From the NCBI GenBank assembly GCA_963813345.1, contig CAWEYR010000028.1, positions 434,001-498,000 on the forward strand: 64,000 bases of DNA. Direction: 5' to 3'. Below the pieces are notes generated by a model that saw only the letters and a program-made list of their open reading frames with translations, was not told where the DNA came from and ran no database searches. Source of the DNA: CAWDDA01 sp963813345. GTDB taxonomy: Bacteria > Acidobacteriota > Blastocatellia > RBC074. The translations under genes and the position numbers were made by a program. Positions 1-8,096 of the stretch are shown here, in pieces (positions within the stretch are counted from its first letter, which is position 1; each line of letters opens with the position of its first letter).

Positions 1-2481
1 GAAGAAGTCATCGGACGCACTTCGCTCGATCTCGGTATGTGGGACACGCCAACAGCGCGCACCGATTTCGTCAGGGAGCTCGAGAACCACGGTGTCGCCC
101 GCAACCTCGAATTGAGAATGCGAACAAGGCGCGGCGACGTACGCGTGCTTCTTTCTTCGGCCGATCTCATCGAAATCGATGGACAGCGATGCATTCTCTT
201 TGCTTCAAGTGACATTACCGAACGGAAGCTCGCTGAAGAACAGGTAAGTTTGCTGCAAACAATCACGATGGAGGTGGCGGCGGCAAGCGATGTCTCGTCG
301 GCGCTCGAAGTTGTGCTTAGTCGAGTGTGCGAAAGGACCGGTTGGGCTATCGGGCAGGCTTGGATCCCAGCCGCCGACGGAGAGACTCTGGAGTGTGACC
401 GGGCGTGGTTTTCGAATGTCAGTGGTCTTGAAGGGTTCAGATCGATATCGGAAGCGACAAGGTTTATTCCCGGAGTGGGTCTTCCGGGGCGTGTCTGGTC
501 ATCGAAGCAGCCTGCGTGGATTCAGGATGTCACGGTAGATCAGAATTTTCCCCGCGCGGCTGTTGCAGAAAAGGAGGGGCTCAAAGCCGCAGTGGGAATA
601 CCCATTCTGTCCGGCAAAGACGTGACAGCGGTGATCGAGTTCTATGTTCGTGAGCCACGTCGCGAAGACGAGCGACTTGTGAAGCTGATTTCCGCAGTTG
701 CCGCGGGCCTGGGTCTGGTGATCGCGCGCAAGAAAGTCGAGCATAGCGTGCTGCAGGAAAGGAACTTCTCCAACATCACTCTCGACAGCCTTCCAGGAGT
801 TTTCTATCACTATGACGATCAGGGCCGCTTTCTGCGGTGGAACAAGAACTTTGAACGTGTCACGGGTTACACGCCCGAAGAGATTGCTCGCTTGCACCCG
901 TTGGACTTCTTTGGGCCCGATGACAGGGCTTTGGTTGGAGAGCGGATCGGAGAGGTGTTCGCGAAAGGTGAATCGAGCGTGGAGGCCGGCTTTCTCTGCA
1001 AGGATGGACGGACGATTCCTTATTACTTCACCGGTCACCGGGTTGATATCGATGGCAGGCCGTACCTTGTAGGAATGGGAATTGACATATCGGAACGCAT
1101 ACATACTGAGGAGGCCTTGCGCAGGACGCAGGCAGAACTGGCTCATGTCTCGAGGGTCACAACGATGGGCGAGCTGGCTGCATCTATCGCCCACGAAATC
1201 AACCAGCCACTCGGCGCTATTGTTGGCAACGCTGACATCTGTTTGCACTGGCTGAAAGAGAGCAACCCGAATCTCGACGAGGTGCGCGAGGCACTTTCGG
1301 ACATCGTGAGCGACGGCCACCGAGCCACCGAAGTTATTTCGCGGGTTCGCAGCCTGGCGCGAAAGAGTCCTCCACAGAAAATGCAACTTGACCTGAAAGA
1401 AGTAGTCACTGAAGTGCTCGCGCTTGTCGGCCACGAGGCGCAAGGCAAGGGAGTAACGCTACGAGCCGAGCCAAACGAAGACCAACCGATTGTGCAGGGT
1501 GATCGCGTTCAGCTCCAGCAGGTCCTCATAAACCTGGTGATGAATGGAATGGACGCTATGTCGGCTGTCCAGGATCGCGAACGGGTACTGGCCGTTTCGA
1601 CCAGTTGGGTCGATGGTGGTGGAGCGCTGGTCGAAGTTCGGGATACCGGAATGGGGATCGCCCCGGACGAGGCTGAACAATTGTTTAAGGCGTTCCACAC
1701 TACAAAGTCCGGTGGGATGGGCATGGGACTTGCCATCAGCAGGTCTATTGTCGAGGCGCATGGCGGCCGCCTGTGGGCTACAGCCAATGAGGGTCCGGGC
1801 GCAACATTTCAGTTCACGTTACCGCCGCATGTCAGCAGCCGGCGGAAAGGCGGGACGATGAACAAGACACCGCCCGTTACTGAACCCGTAGTACTGATCG
1901 TTGACGATGACGCTTCATTCCGGACGTTTCTTTCACGGCTGGTGAGCACTGTGGGGCTGAAATCGTTGACTTTTGCCACAGCCGATGAGTTTCTTCGCAG
2001 CAGTCATCCGGATGTGCCGTCGTGTCTTGTTCTTGACGTTCAGATGCCGGGCTTGAGTGGACTCGATCTCCAACGCGAACTTCGCCTCAAGGGTTTAGAA
2101 GTTCCGATCGTTTTCATGACAGGTCATGGTGACATTCCAATGACTGTGCAAGCGATGAAGGCTGGGGCAGTTGGATTCCTGACCAAGCCCTTTCGCAACC
2201 AGGATTTGCTTGATGCTGTGCGCGAAGGGATAAACCTCGACACTGAGGCGAGGAGGCAGAGATCGGAACTCGCAGAGCTTCGTCAACGCTATGAATCACT
2301 AACGCCCAGAGAACGAGAGGTTATGGCGCAGGTCGTGACTGGTCTGCTCAACAAGCAGATCGGCGGTGAGCTCGGGATGACCGAGCGAACGGTAAAGGCG
2401 CACCGCGCACAGGTAATGCAGAAAATGGAGGCGGGTTCAGTTGCAGACCTTGTGCGTATGGCTGAGAAGTTAAAAGGATAA
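1..2481 (+). CDS. Hybrid sensor histidine kinase fused to FixJ-type LuxR response regulator (5' partial)
   Basis: The frame is open through the left edge, so the real start is upstream. Counting from the methionine at 37, the order is: end of a PAS domain (to about residue 65), GAF (about 75-235), PAS (about 245-355), HisKA with the phospho-acceptor H386 in IAHEINQP, HATPase with DTGMGIAPDEAEQLF and GMGMGL boxes, then from M608 a complete receiver (phospho-acceptor D667 in VLDVQMPG, conserved K in FLTKPF) and a C-terminal LuxR-type helix-turn-helix (LTPREREVMAQVVTG). FixL-type kinases and FixJ-type regulators are usually separate adjacent genes; here there is no stop between them. The internal ATG at 1858 follows an SD-like GGAAAGGCGGG, so a separate regulator could also be translated. 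It is a cytoplasmic, probably soluble two-component protein. The signal and the targets are unknown. Confidence 0.9.
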   Translation, partial: EEVIGRTSLDLGMWDTPTARTDFVRELENHGVARNLELRMRTRRGDVRVLLSSADLIEIDGQRCILFASSDITERKLAEEQVSLLQTITMEVAAASDVSSALEVVLSRVCERTGWAIGQAWIPAADGETLECDRAWFSNVSGLEGFRSISEATRFIPGVGLPGRVWSSKQPAWIQDVTVDQNFPRAAVAEKEGLKAAVGIPILSGKDVTAVIEFYVREPRREDERLVKLISAVAAGLGLVIARKKVEHSVLQERNFSNITLDSLPGVFYHYDDQGRFLRWNKNFERVTGYTPEEIARLHPLDFFGPDDRALVGERIGEVFAKGESSVEAGFLCKDGRTIPYYFTGHRVDIDGRPYLVGMGIDISERIHTEEALRRTQAELAHVSRVTTMGELAASIAHEINQPLGAIVGNADICLHWLKESNPNLDEVREALSDIVSDGHRATEVISRVRSLARKSPPQKMQLDLKEVVTEVLALVGHEAQGKGVTLRAEPNEDQPIVQGDRVQLQQVLINLVMNGMDAMSAVQDRERVLAVSTSWVDGGGALVEVRDTGMGIAPDEAEQLFKAFHTTKSGGMGMGLAISRSIVEAHGGRLWATANEGPGATFQFTLPPHVSSRRKGGTMNKTPPVTEPVVLIVDDDASFRTFLSRLVSTVGLKSLTFATADEFLRSSHPDVPSCLVLDVQMPGLSGLDLQRELRLKGLEVPIVFMTGHGDIPMTVQAMKAGAVGFLTKPFRNQDLLDAVREGINLDTEARRQRSELAELRQRYESLTPREREVMAQVVTGLLNKQIGGELGMTERTVKAHRAQVMQKMEAGSVADLVRMAEKLKG

Positions 2482-2519
2482 GGCGCAAATTGCAGATCTC
2501 GCTTGAGGCCGAGCGACCT

Positions 2520-2740
2520 CACCGCGGAGCGGTGCGAGAACGTAGCCAGGGGTTGAGACTTCGAAAGCCCTGGATCGATTCCATTGACCCGTTGCATCCC
2601 GGAGGGATGCGAGAAAAGACGACACGTTTCACCAGATCGTTTTCTTGCATCCCTCCGGGATGCACTCTCTCACACAATGCAACCAGGGGTTTCGAAGACT
2701 CAACCCCTGGCTACGATCTTTTACGCCTCCGGCGTAAAGC
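2520..2740. repeat. REP-type bipartite inverted repeat, copy 1
   Basis: Two arms face each other. Each carries a CCAGGGGTT..TCGAA..CCCTGG module and the palindrome GCATCCC(T/G)CCGGGATGC followed by GAGAAA. The outer ends carry GTAGCC/GGCTAC and a CGCCTCCGGCG palindrome. The same modular order occurs at 11176-11375 and in degraded form beside a RAYT transposase relic at 41.8-42.3 kb. Confidence 0.85.
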
Positions 2741-2765
2741 CATTCCCAAAAATGTCCAACTCCAG

Positions 2766-2834
2766 GCGCCAGGCTTCAGCCTGGCGCTCCCAGACTTGAG
2801 CTGTCTATCCATCCCCTCCATCAGGTTGGAGGGG
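2766..2834 (+). other. Two short hairpins upstream of the orphan receiver gene
   Basis: GCGCCAGGC-TTCA-GCCTGGCGC (2766-2787) and CCCCTCCA-N6-TGGAGGGG (2813-2834) are perfect stems. They lie between the REP repeat and the receiver gene. They may be further repeat modules or a leader or terminator structure; no U-tract follows either one. Confidence 0.5.
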
Positions 2835-2855
2835 TATTGGATGCTGCGAAGCGGT

Positions 2856-2873
2856 ATTGTACTTAGGTACAAT
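2856..2873. promoter_or_regulatory. Putative operator dyad ATTGTAC-N4-GTACAAT
   Basis: A perfect dyad (8-bp arms TATTGTAC/GTACAATA if the flanking T/A are counted) sits 42 bp before the receiver ATG at 2916. The same seven-base arms with the same 4-bp spacer recur at 3348-3365, after that gene. The arrangement looks like a binding site for a dimeric regulator. The regulator is not identified; the upstream FixJ-type protein and a sigma-54 activator are both possible. Confidence 0.6.
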
Positions 2874-2915
2874 ACTCAAGCGTGGTTCGGCTTGGTATCG
2901 TGGTTCCATCTTGAT

Positions 2916-3308
2916 ATGGATCGAGATGGAAGCAGGTTTTCGGTGGCTATAAGTAGTGTAATTTCAGTAATAGACGATGACAGCTCAATGTGCCGGATGC
3001 TTTCGCGCCTGATTTCATCGGCTGGGCTCAACGTGGCATCGTTTAATTCGGCAGAGGAGTTTCTCGCCTCCGGGCGCCTGGATGACTCATCCTGTCTGAT
3101 CCTCGACGTCGATTTGCCGGGAATGAGTGGGATTGACCTCCAACGGCAACTCAACGACTCCGGCGTCGATGTCCCAATCATCTTCATCTCTGGAAAGCAG
3201 GTTGGATCGACGCGCGAGCATGCCCTAAGTGAAGGGGCCGCGGGCTTTTTCCATAAGCCATTCAGCATCGAATCTCTCCTGAACGCGATTCAAGCTGTCG
3301 GACGATAG
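2916..3308 (+). CDS. Stand-alone response regulator receiver domain
   Basis: A single receiver domain of about 130 residues with no output domain. The acidic pair is in VISVIDDDSS, the phospho-acceptor Asp in LILDVDLPGMSG, the switch Ser in IIFISGK and the conserved Lys in FFHKPFS. It closely resembles the receiver of the FixJ-like regulator upstream (both contain PGxSGxDLQRxL), suggesting duplication followed by loss of the DNA-binding domain. The ATG at 2916 is chosen because it immediately precedes the domain; longer in-frame starts run into repeats. It could act as a phosphate sink or as a competitor for the upstream kinase (inference). Confidence 0.8.
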   Translation: MDRDGSRFSVAISSVISVIDDDSSMCRMLSRLISSAGLNVASFNSAEEFLASGRLDDSSCLILDVDLPGMSGIDLQRQLNDSGVDVPIIFISGKQVGSTREHALSEGAAGFFHKPFSIESLLNAIQAVGR

Positions 3309-3347
3309 CACTTTCCTCCCGCAAAACTTCCCTCAGGTTCAAGTCAT

Positions 3348-3386
3348 ATTGTACCAAAGTACAATTAGATGGACCCAACGTACAAT
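3348..3386. promoter_or_regulatory. Second ATTGTAC-N4-GTACAAT dyad plus half-site
   Basis: The dyad occupies 3348-3365 and a GTACAAT half-site lies at 3380-3386. The position is about 185 bp upstream of the sigma-54 promoter at 3546, a usual distance for an enhancer. It could therefore serve the small gene at 3607, the receiver gene, or both. Confidence 0.55.
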
Positions 3387-3545
3387 TTTCAACACCGCTT
3401 TTGACTGCTATTCTTCGCTCGACCTGAGGAATGCGAGTCAGGGACTCTTTGAGATCAAGCTTTGCTGGGATGTTCACAATGGTTTAGCTGGATGTGAATG
3501 AACTCTGACCGTTGCCTTAAAGGAAGTTCAAAAACAACCAAGTAA

Positions 3546-3562
3546 CCGGCATAAAAATTGCC
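3546..3562 (+). promoter_or_regulatory. Sigma-54 (-24/-12) promoter
   Basis: CGGCATAAAAATTGC places GG at 3548-3549 and GC at 3560-3561, the exact spacing required for RpoN recognition, with TTGC at -12. The predicted start is near 3573, giving a leader of about 34 nt before the ATG at 3607. Confidence 0.65.
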
Positions 3563-3606
3563 TATCTAAAAAAGAACGGTTGAAGCAGGAGAAGGAGGGA
3601 CACTTT

Positions 3607-3873
3607 ATGGGCGCGGTTATGCAACTTGCCAATCAACGTACAGCGATCACCAAACCACTACCGCATTTTGTCGTCAATGCAGGCAGTGCATCTGACTCAA
3701 TCGAGCATGCGGACACGAGTCCACTGACGAGCCATATCCTCGAGTTGAAGGCAGAGGTATTTACCCTGCGTGGCGAATTAGCACGCGCTCAGCGCGCAAT
3801 CATGCAACGCGATCTGCTTCTTGAGAACGCCCGAGTTCGCGAGATGACACTTCGCGCTGGGATGAATATTTAG
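3607..3873 (+). CDS. Small coiled-coil protein of unknown function
   Basis: 88 residues. The ATG at 3607 is preferred over the upstream TTG because AGGAGAAGGAGGG lies just before it. The N-terminal half is low in structure; the C-terminal half (LELKAEVFTLRGELARAQ onward) has heptad-like leucine spacing and charged residues consistent with a coiled coil. There is no signal peptide or membrane segment. Family not recognised. It sits behind a sigma-54 promoter and a dyad operator, so expression is probably conditional. The next gene converges from the opposite strand. Confidence 0.6.
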   Translation: MGAVMQLANQRTAITKPLPHFVVNAGSASDSIEHADTSPLTSHILELKAEVFTLRGELARAQRAIMQRDLLLENARVREMTLRAGMNI

Positions 3874-3895
3874 TCAGGCATGGAGTTGGGGGAGG

Positions 3896-3954
3896 TAGTA
3901 CCGCCTTTAGGCCAAGTCGTTAGTAACAAAGACTTCGCCTGAAGGCGGTGCTAC
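3896..3954. repeat. Intergenic inverted repeat (GTAGTACCGCCTTTAGGC family)
   Basis: The left arm GTAGTACCGCCTTTAGGC and right arm GCCTGAAGGCGGTGCTAC pair with a few mismatches around a 23-nt centre. It lies between convergent genes and may also terminate transcription. Its right end overlaps the frame-corrected stop of the acyltransferase gene. Confidence 0.6.
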
Positions 3955-4558
3955 ATGGGTTTCGCTACGATTCTCTCGATCTCAGAAGCTTGTGTCCTGA
4001 TATAGCTCTTGAACTCGGCGTGCTCTGCGGGAAGAGATCAGACTCCATCGGCACGTGATAGTAGACCTTCACCTTTGTTGGCCGCGGAAACCGCATCTGG
4101 GGCGAAAGAGCCCTATACCCTCCCACAATCGTCACCGGAATGATCGGAGCGCCGCTTTCGAGCGCGAGCCGTATCATCCCGTGCTTGAACGGAAGCATTT
4201 CACCAGTCCGCGTCCTGCTGCCTTCCGGAAAGATCATCAAAGCACCGCCTTGCTGCAAGTGTTCAAGCGAAAGGCGAAGGGCGCCACGATCCCCAATCTT
4301 CACATTGACCGGGAAAGCTCCAAACGCTCTCAGTAACGGTCCAAGCAACGGAATCCGGAACATCCGATCCCACGTCATATATCGAAGCCGACGTCGAATC
4401 GGGATCGACACCCATATCGGATCCAGATAGCTCGCGTGATTGGGGGCAAGTATCACGGGACCATCGAGCGGAACTCGTTCTGATCCGTGAAATTCGATTC
4501 GAAAGTACAGCAGACAAATCGCGTGAATGGTGAAGCGTAGCAGATGATAGAAGAACAC
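3951..4558 (-). CDS. 1-acyl-glycerol-3-phosphate acyltransferase (PlsC family), one frameshift
   Basis: Membrane-associated acyltransferase that would acylate lysophosphatidic acid in phospholipid synthesis. It has a hydrophobic N-terminus, the catalytic NHxxxxD motif as NHASYLD, and the substrate motif FPEGSRTRTG. Length is about 200 residues, normal for compact PlsC proteins. In the uninterrupted frame it ends at 3965 with an atypical tail; deleting one base near 4043 restores a family-like tail (AEHAEFKSYIRTQ) and moves the stop to 3951. The catalytic core is upstream of the shift, so activity could survive. It is the last gene of a minus-strand run, 4 bp from the propeller gene. Confidence 0.85.
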
Positions 4559-4562
4559 GGTT

Positions 4563-5620
4563 CTATTTCAGGATCGCAACACCCCAGGGCCGGTCTCCGA
4601 CTTTGATTCGAGTGATTACCTGAAGTCTCTCGGCGTCCACTACCGAGACATCATTCGAAGGTCCATTCGCGGTGTAAAGCGTGCGGCCATCCGGCGTGAT
4701 CGCAATTCCCCACGGTCGTGTCCCGACTACAACACTTCCGACGATCTCATCGTTTGAAGTCGTGATCGAGAACACTCTCCCAAAACGTCCCGTGGTGACG
4801 TAGATTCGTTTCCCATCGGGCGCAACGGCAATGCCCATTGGTTTGACGTCCTGGCCCCCAAGCTGAATCGTTCGCAACAGGGCATGCCGCTTCGTGTCAA
4901 CTACGGCAACCGCCCCATCGTTTTCGAGCGAGACATAGGCACGCGACCCGTCCGGCAGAAAGGCAGCGACTCGCGGACGCCGGCCCACTTTGAATGTGGT
5001 CAAAACTGTATCGTCGATAGTCTTGATTACCGCGATCGTGCCATCGTCCTCTGAGCTGACATAAACAAAGCTCCCGTCCGGACTAATGGCAACACCTTCG
5101 GGCTCGTCCCCAACCGCCAATGATTTTGTGATTCTTCCGTTGTTAATATCCAGAATACTCGCGAGTCCGAGCATCCTCGTTGGCGATGTAGAGCTTGAGG
5201 CCATCGTGGCTCAACGCAAACTCTTCGGGATCGGAGCCGGCAGGCATAAGCTTGATGAACGCATTTTTTTCGACATCGACAACGCCGATGCCATCAGCCT
5301 TCTTATCGGCCGGTGGAAGCGTCGACTCATCGACGCCGGGACCTGCGATTGGAGATCCGCTGAGCGCTATATAAAGGAGTTTTCCGTCGGGACTGAGATG
5401 AACGCCTCGTGGACGCTTGCCCAGGGGAATCGTCGCGACCACAGTTCCGGCGGCATCGATCACACTCAAGTCGCCTGACGCTTCGTTCGTCACGATAAAC
5501 GCGCAACGAACCGACCGGCGCCTTGCCCGGATCTGAGGAGGCAGGTTTGCGGTTGCACGCGATCGAAGCGCTCACCGTAAGGGCAATCGCGACTGAAGCT
5601 GCTATAGCTTTTGCTTTCAT
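4563..5620 (-). CDS. YVTN beta-propeller lipoprotein, PQQ-dehydrogenase-associated type (two frameshifts)
   Basis: The start at 5620 overlaps the stop of the PQQ dehydrogenase (ATGA), implying coupled translation. The N-terminus is a lipoprotein signal (KAIAASVAIALTVSASIAC), so the protein is expected to be membrane-anchored in the periplasm. Repeats of the type VAISPDGSFVYVSSED and GIAVAPDGKRIYVT form a seven-bladed YVTN propeller. This matches the propeller proteins known to accompany PQQ-dependent alcohol oxidation, which may support substrate or cofactor handling. The frame shifts near 5510 and near 5165 (an extra C after GAGGATGCT); both are single-base events, so sequencing error is likely. 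Confidence 0.8.
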
Positions 5621-7488
5621 TTTCCGTCGACTGAGAATGCCAGCAAGAGATTGCCGGGATAGCCAATCAACCGGCCATAACCGGAGTTCGTGTACAGGAT
5701 GCCGTTTGCGATCGTCGGCCCGCCACCATCAAGAGTGCCGCCACGCGCTGGACCCGCGTTCACCGTGTTCTGTTCTGCTGCCGTATCGAAGGTCCAAAGA
5801 ATGGTTCCGTCTTTGCTCGAGTAAGCCCGCAGATTTCCGTCCGCCGTGCCGGAAAAGACTACGCCCGGGATTGCAGTGGCAGCAGCCGATTGCGAGTTGT
5901 TGCATCGCGTAGTTCCCCAGCTGCATTTCGCCGCAGGCGCGGGAACGTGCCAGACCTGCTCTCCTGTTGCGATCTTGAGCGCGGTAAGGCCGGGCTTGCG
6001 TTCCGCACCGCTTGGATCAGCAATCGGGACGTAAACATTCTGTGTGTCGGCAGCAAAGCCCCATTCAATGCCACCCAGGGCGCCGCCATTGCCGACCTTA
6101 ACCTTCCATAAGACTTTCCCGTCATCTGGATCAAATGCCCACATCACTCCCGATTTCTGACCACCAAGCAACACCTGCTTGCCTCCGGGCAACGTTCGCA
6201 ATACCGGAGAACTGCCGAAGTCATGATCGGGCCCTCTCTGGTCCGGACAGTTTCCGACACCCGGTTGGCGACAGCCCACCAGGAAGTTATCCTTTGCGGT
6301 CACCTGGTTGGCCCATTTGACCTTTCCCGTCTCCATATCAAGTGCAATGATCGCGTCGCTGTGACCCGTGTCGACATCGGTGTAGGAATTACCCGTGCCG
6401 ACGTAGATCGACTTGCGCTTGAGGTCAAGAGTCGGCGCCGACCAGATCGCGCCGCCCGCAGGTCCGTACATCTGGGTGCCTTCAGAGTTCTTTTTGAATG
6501 GTTTCGGCTCATCCTGAACGGTAAAACTCTTCCAGAGAACCTTACCCGTATACGCGTCCAGAGCGACGACACTGCCGCGAAACGTACAGCATTCGTATTT
6601 GTTGTCGCGCCCTGCCGTTTCTTCAAAGGACGAGACGGGCACGTAGATCCGATTCCGATGAAGCACGGGAGCGCCCGTAATGCGCGAAAGAAAATGAGTC
6701 TCGATCCGCGTCTTCCAGATTTCCTTTCCTGTCAGCGCATCCACCGCATGAACGTAGGACTTCTCATCGCCAAAGTAGAGCGCAAATTTTGAAGCAGAGC
6801 CTGCCGGAAGCGCGCCGACGCTCGTTGCGGCACGCACTGCAGCACCCGGTTGCATTACCCAGTAGGTACAACCAGTCTGCGAGTTCAGGCTGACGATCAT
6901 TCCAGCTTCGATCGTCAGGAAGAGCCGGTCACCAATAATTGTAGGTTGGCCGGTAGCCATCGGCCCCGGATGCGCCCATGCCCATTTCACCTTCAACCGA
7001 GGAACATCCTCGGCCCTGATCCCGGGCTTTGGCTGAAAGCGCGAGTTATCGAGATCCGCCGACCAGCCATTCCATTGCGCACCGTTCAAGTCGATCGATG
7101 GCATCGCTCCCTTGCACATATTGGCTTCGAGGTTGGCCTTCAGTGGCGGACCCGGCATCTTTCCGGTGAGATGAATCGCCAGGGCCTGAATCTGCTCTGC
7201 GCTCAACCCCGTGGCCTGCTGCTTCATTGCACCTGAAGTCAGTGTCTGAATGACGTCCTCGGCCGAACGTCTGCGGATGAGAAAAAGGGGAGGCACGCGG
7301 TCCTGAGGATTGTCATGGCACATCGCACACTTCTGCTTATATAGCGCTGCGCCTTCTGGAGAAGCCGGCACTGCGGGCTGCTGCGATTGCTGCGGTTGCG
7401 GTTGCTGTTGTGAAATCGCAAGTGTGGCGAAAGCAACTACGGACACAGCTGCGACAAAAAGGTTGCGCACGATCTTCGGTCTTGTCAT
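5617..7488 (-). CDS. PQQ-dependent dehydrogenase with N-terminal cytochrome c (polyvinyl-alcohol-dehydrogenase-like)
   Basis: 623 residues. A signal peptide ends near residue 26. A haem c domain with CAMCH (C54, C57, H58) follows and comes before the propeller, an order seen in polyvinyl alcohol dehydrogenases, whereas most quinohaemoproteins carry haem at the C-terminus. An eight-bladed PQQ propeller follows with tryptophan-docking repeats (TGKEIWKT, TGKVLWKS, DGTILWTF). Vicinal C300-C301 in KYECCTFRG matches the disulphide that sits over PQQ. It probably oxidises a secondary alcohol or polyol in the periplasm and passes electrons through its haem. The substrate cannot be read from sequence. 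It is first of a two-gene operon with the propeller lipoprotein. Confidence 0.88.
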   Translation of the reverse strand: MTRPKIVRNLFVAAVSVVAFATLAISQQQPQPQQSQQPAVPASPEGAALYKQKCAMCHDNPQDRVPPLFLIRRRSAEDVIQTLTSGAMKQQATGLSAEQIQALAIHLTGKMPGPPLKANLEANMCKGAMPSIDLNGAQWNGWSADLDNSRFQPKPGIRAEDVPRLKVKWAWAHPGPMATGQPTIIGDRLFLTIEAGMIVSLNSQTGCTYWVMQPGAAVRAATSVGALPAGSASKFALYFGDEKSYVHAVDALTGKEIWKTRIETHFLSRITGAPVLHRNRIYVPVSSFEETAGRDNKYECCTFRGSVVALDAYTGKVLWKSFTVQDEPKPFKKNSEGTQMYGPAGGAIWSAPTLDLKRKSIYVGTGNSYTDVDTGHSDAIIALDMETGKVKWANQVTAKDNFLVGCRQPGVGNCPDQRGPDHDFGSSPVLRTLPGGKQVLLGGQKSGVMWAFDPDDGKVLWKVKVGNGGALGGIEWGFAADTQNVYVPIADPSGAERKPGLTALKIATGEQVWHVPAPAAKCSWGTTRCNNSQSAAATAIPGVVFSGTADGNLRAYSSKDGTILWTFDTAAEQNTVNAGPARGGTLDGGGPTIANGILYTNSGYGRLIGYPGNLLLAFSVDGK

Positions 7489-7542
7489 CTAAATGAGCCT
7501 CTCCAGGGATGGTTGCGAGATGATATTGCCTGCCGCGGCTGA

Positions 7543-7678
7543 AGAGCAAGCTAAAGCCTGAACTCCATTAAGGTACGTTGTACCGGCGTTTAGCCGGAAT
7601 CGTGACATTCGAGTTACTCGAATGTCACGATTCCGGCTAAACGCCGGTACAACGTACCTTAATGGAGCTTAGCTTGCC
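7543..7678. repeat. Nested inverted repeat with 51-bp perfect arms
   Basis: The arms at 7563-7613 and 7617-7667 are perfectly complementary over 51 bp with a 3-nt loop. The core holds GTTGTACCGGCGTTTAGCC and CGTGACATTCGAG. Outside it the arms of another family (GCAAGCTAAAGC.. / ..GCTTAGCTTGC) continue the palindrome imperfectly. The core recurs at 13572-13657. Confidence 0.9.
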
Positions 7679-7770
7679 CGGCGTCGTCCTTGACGAGATG
7701 CTGTACGTCGGGTATCGCTTACTGTTTGCTTTGATTGCCTAACGGCTTGTATAGAGTCAGGAGTTAGAAC

Positions 7771-7995
7771 GTGAAACCGAATATTCATCCAAAGTACGTC
7801 GAAGCCAAAGTGATCTGTGCCTGTGGCGACACCTTCACTACTCGATCAACAAGGAACGAGATCCACGTTGAAATCTGCTCCGTTTGCCATCCCTTTTTCA
7901 CCGGCAAACAAAAGCTCATCGATACCGCCGGCCGGGTCGAACGCTTTCAGAGGAAGTACGGGAGAAAATCAAAAGAAGAAGAAGCTCCCGCCTGA
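7771..7995 (+). CDS. rpmE: 50S ribosomal protein L31
   Basis: 74 residues, GTG start with AGGAG eight bases upstream. It keeps the zinc-binding cysteines C16, C18, C36 and C39 (CACG and CSVC), so it is the zinc-containing form of bL31. The N-terminal KPNIHPKYVEAKVICACG and HPFFTGKQKLIDTAGRVERF are typical. It heads the cluster rpmE-DUF1385-prfA-prmC, a conserved translation-related order in many bacteria. Confidence 0.97.
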   Translation: MKPNIHPKYVEAKVICACGDTFTTRSTRNEIHVEICSVCHPFFTGKQKLIDTAGRVERFQRKYGRKSKEEEAPA

Positions 7996-8096
7996 ATCTC
8001 GGGCGATCAATGAATCTTTAGGTTTACAATCACGCCACAACCCCGTGCCTCAAATGGCATAGCGGTCGTGGCGTTCGTGTTTCTGGAATCCTGTTT

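Noticed and set aside
499..1443. Open frame of 314 codons on the minus strand
   Set aside because: Antisense to the histidine kinase; the kinase domains on the plus strand are unambiguous.
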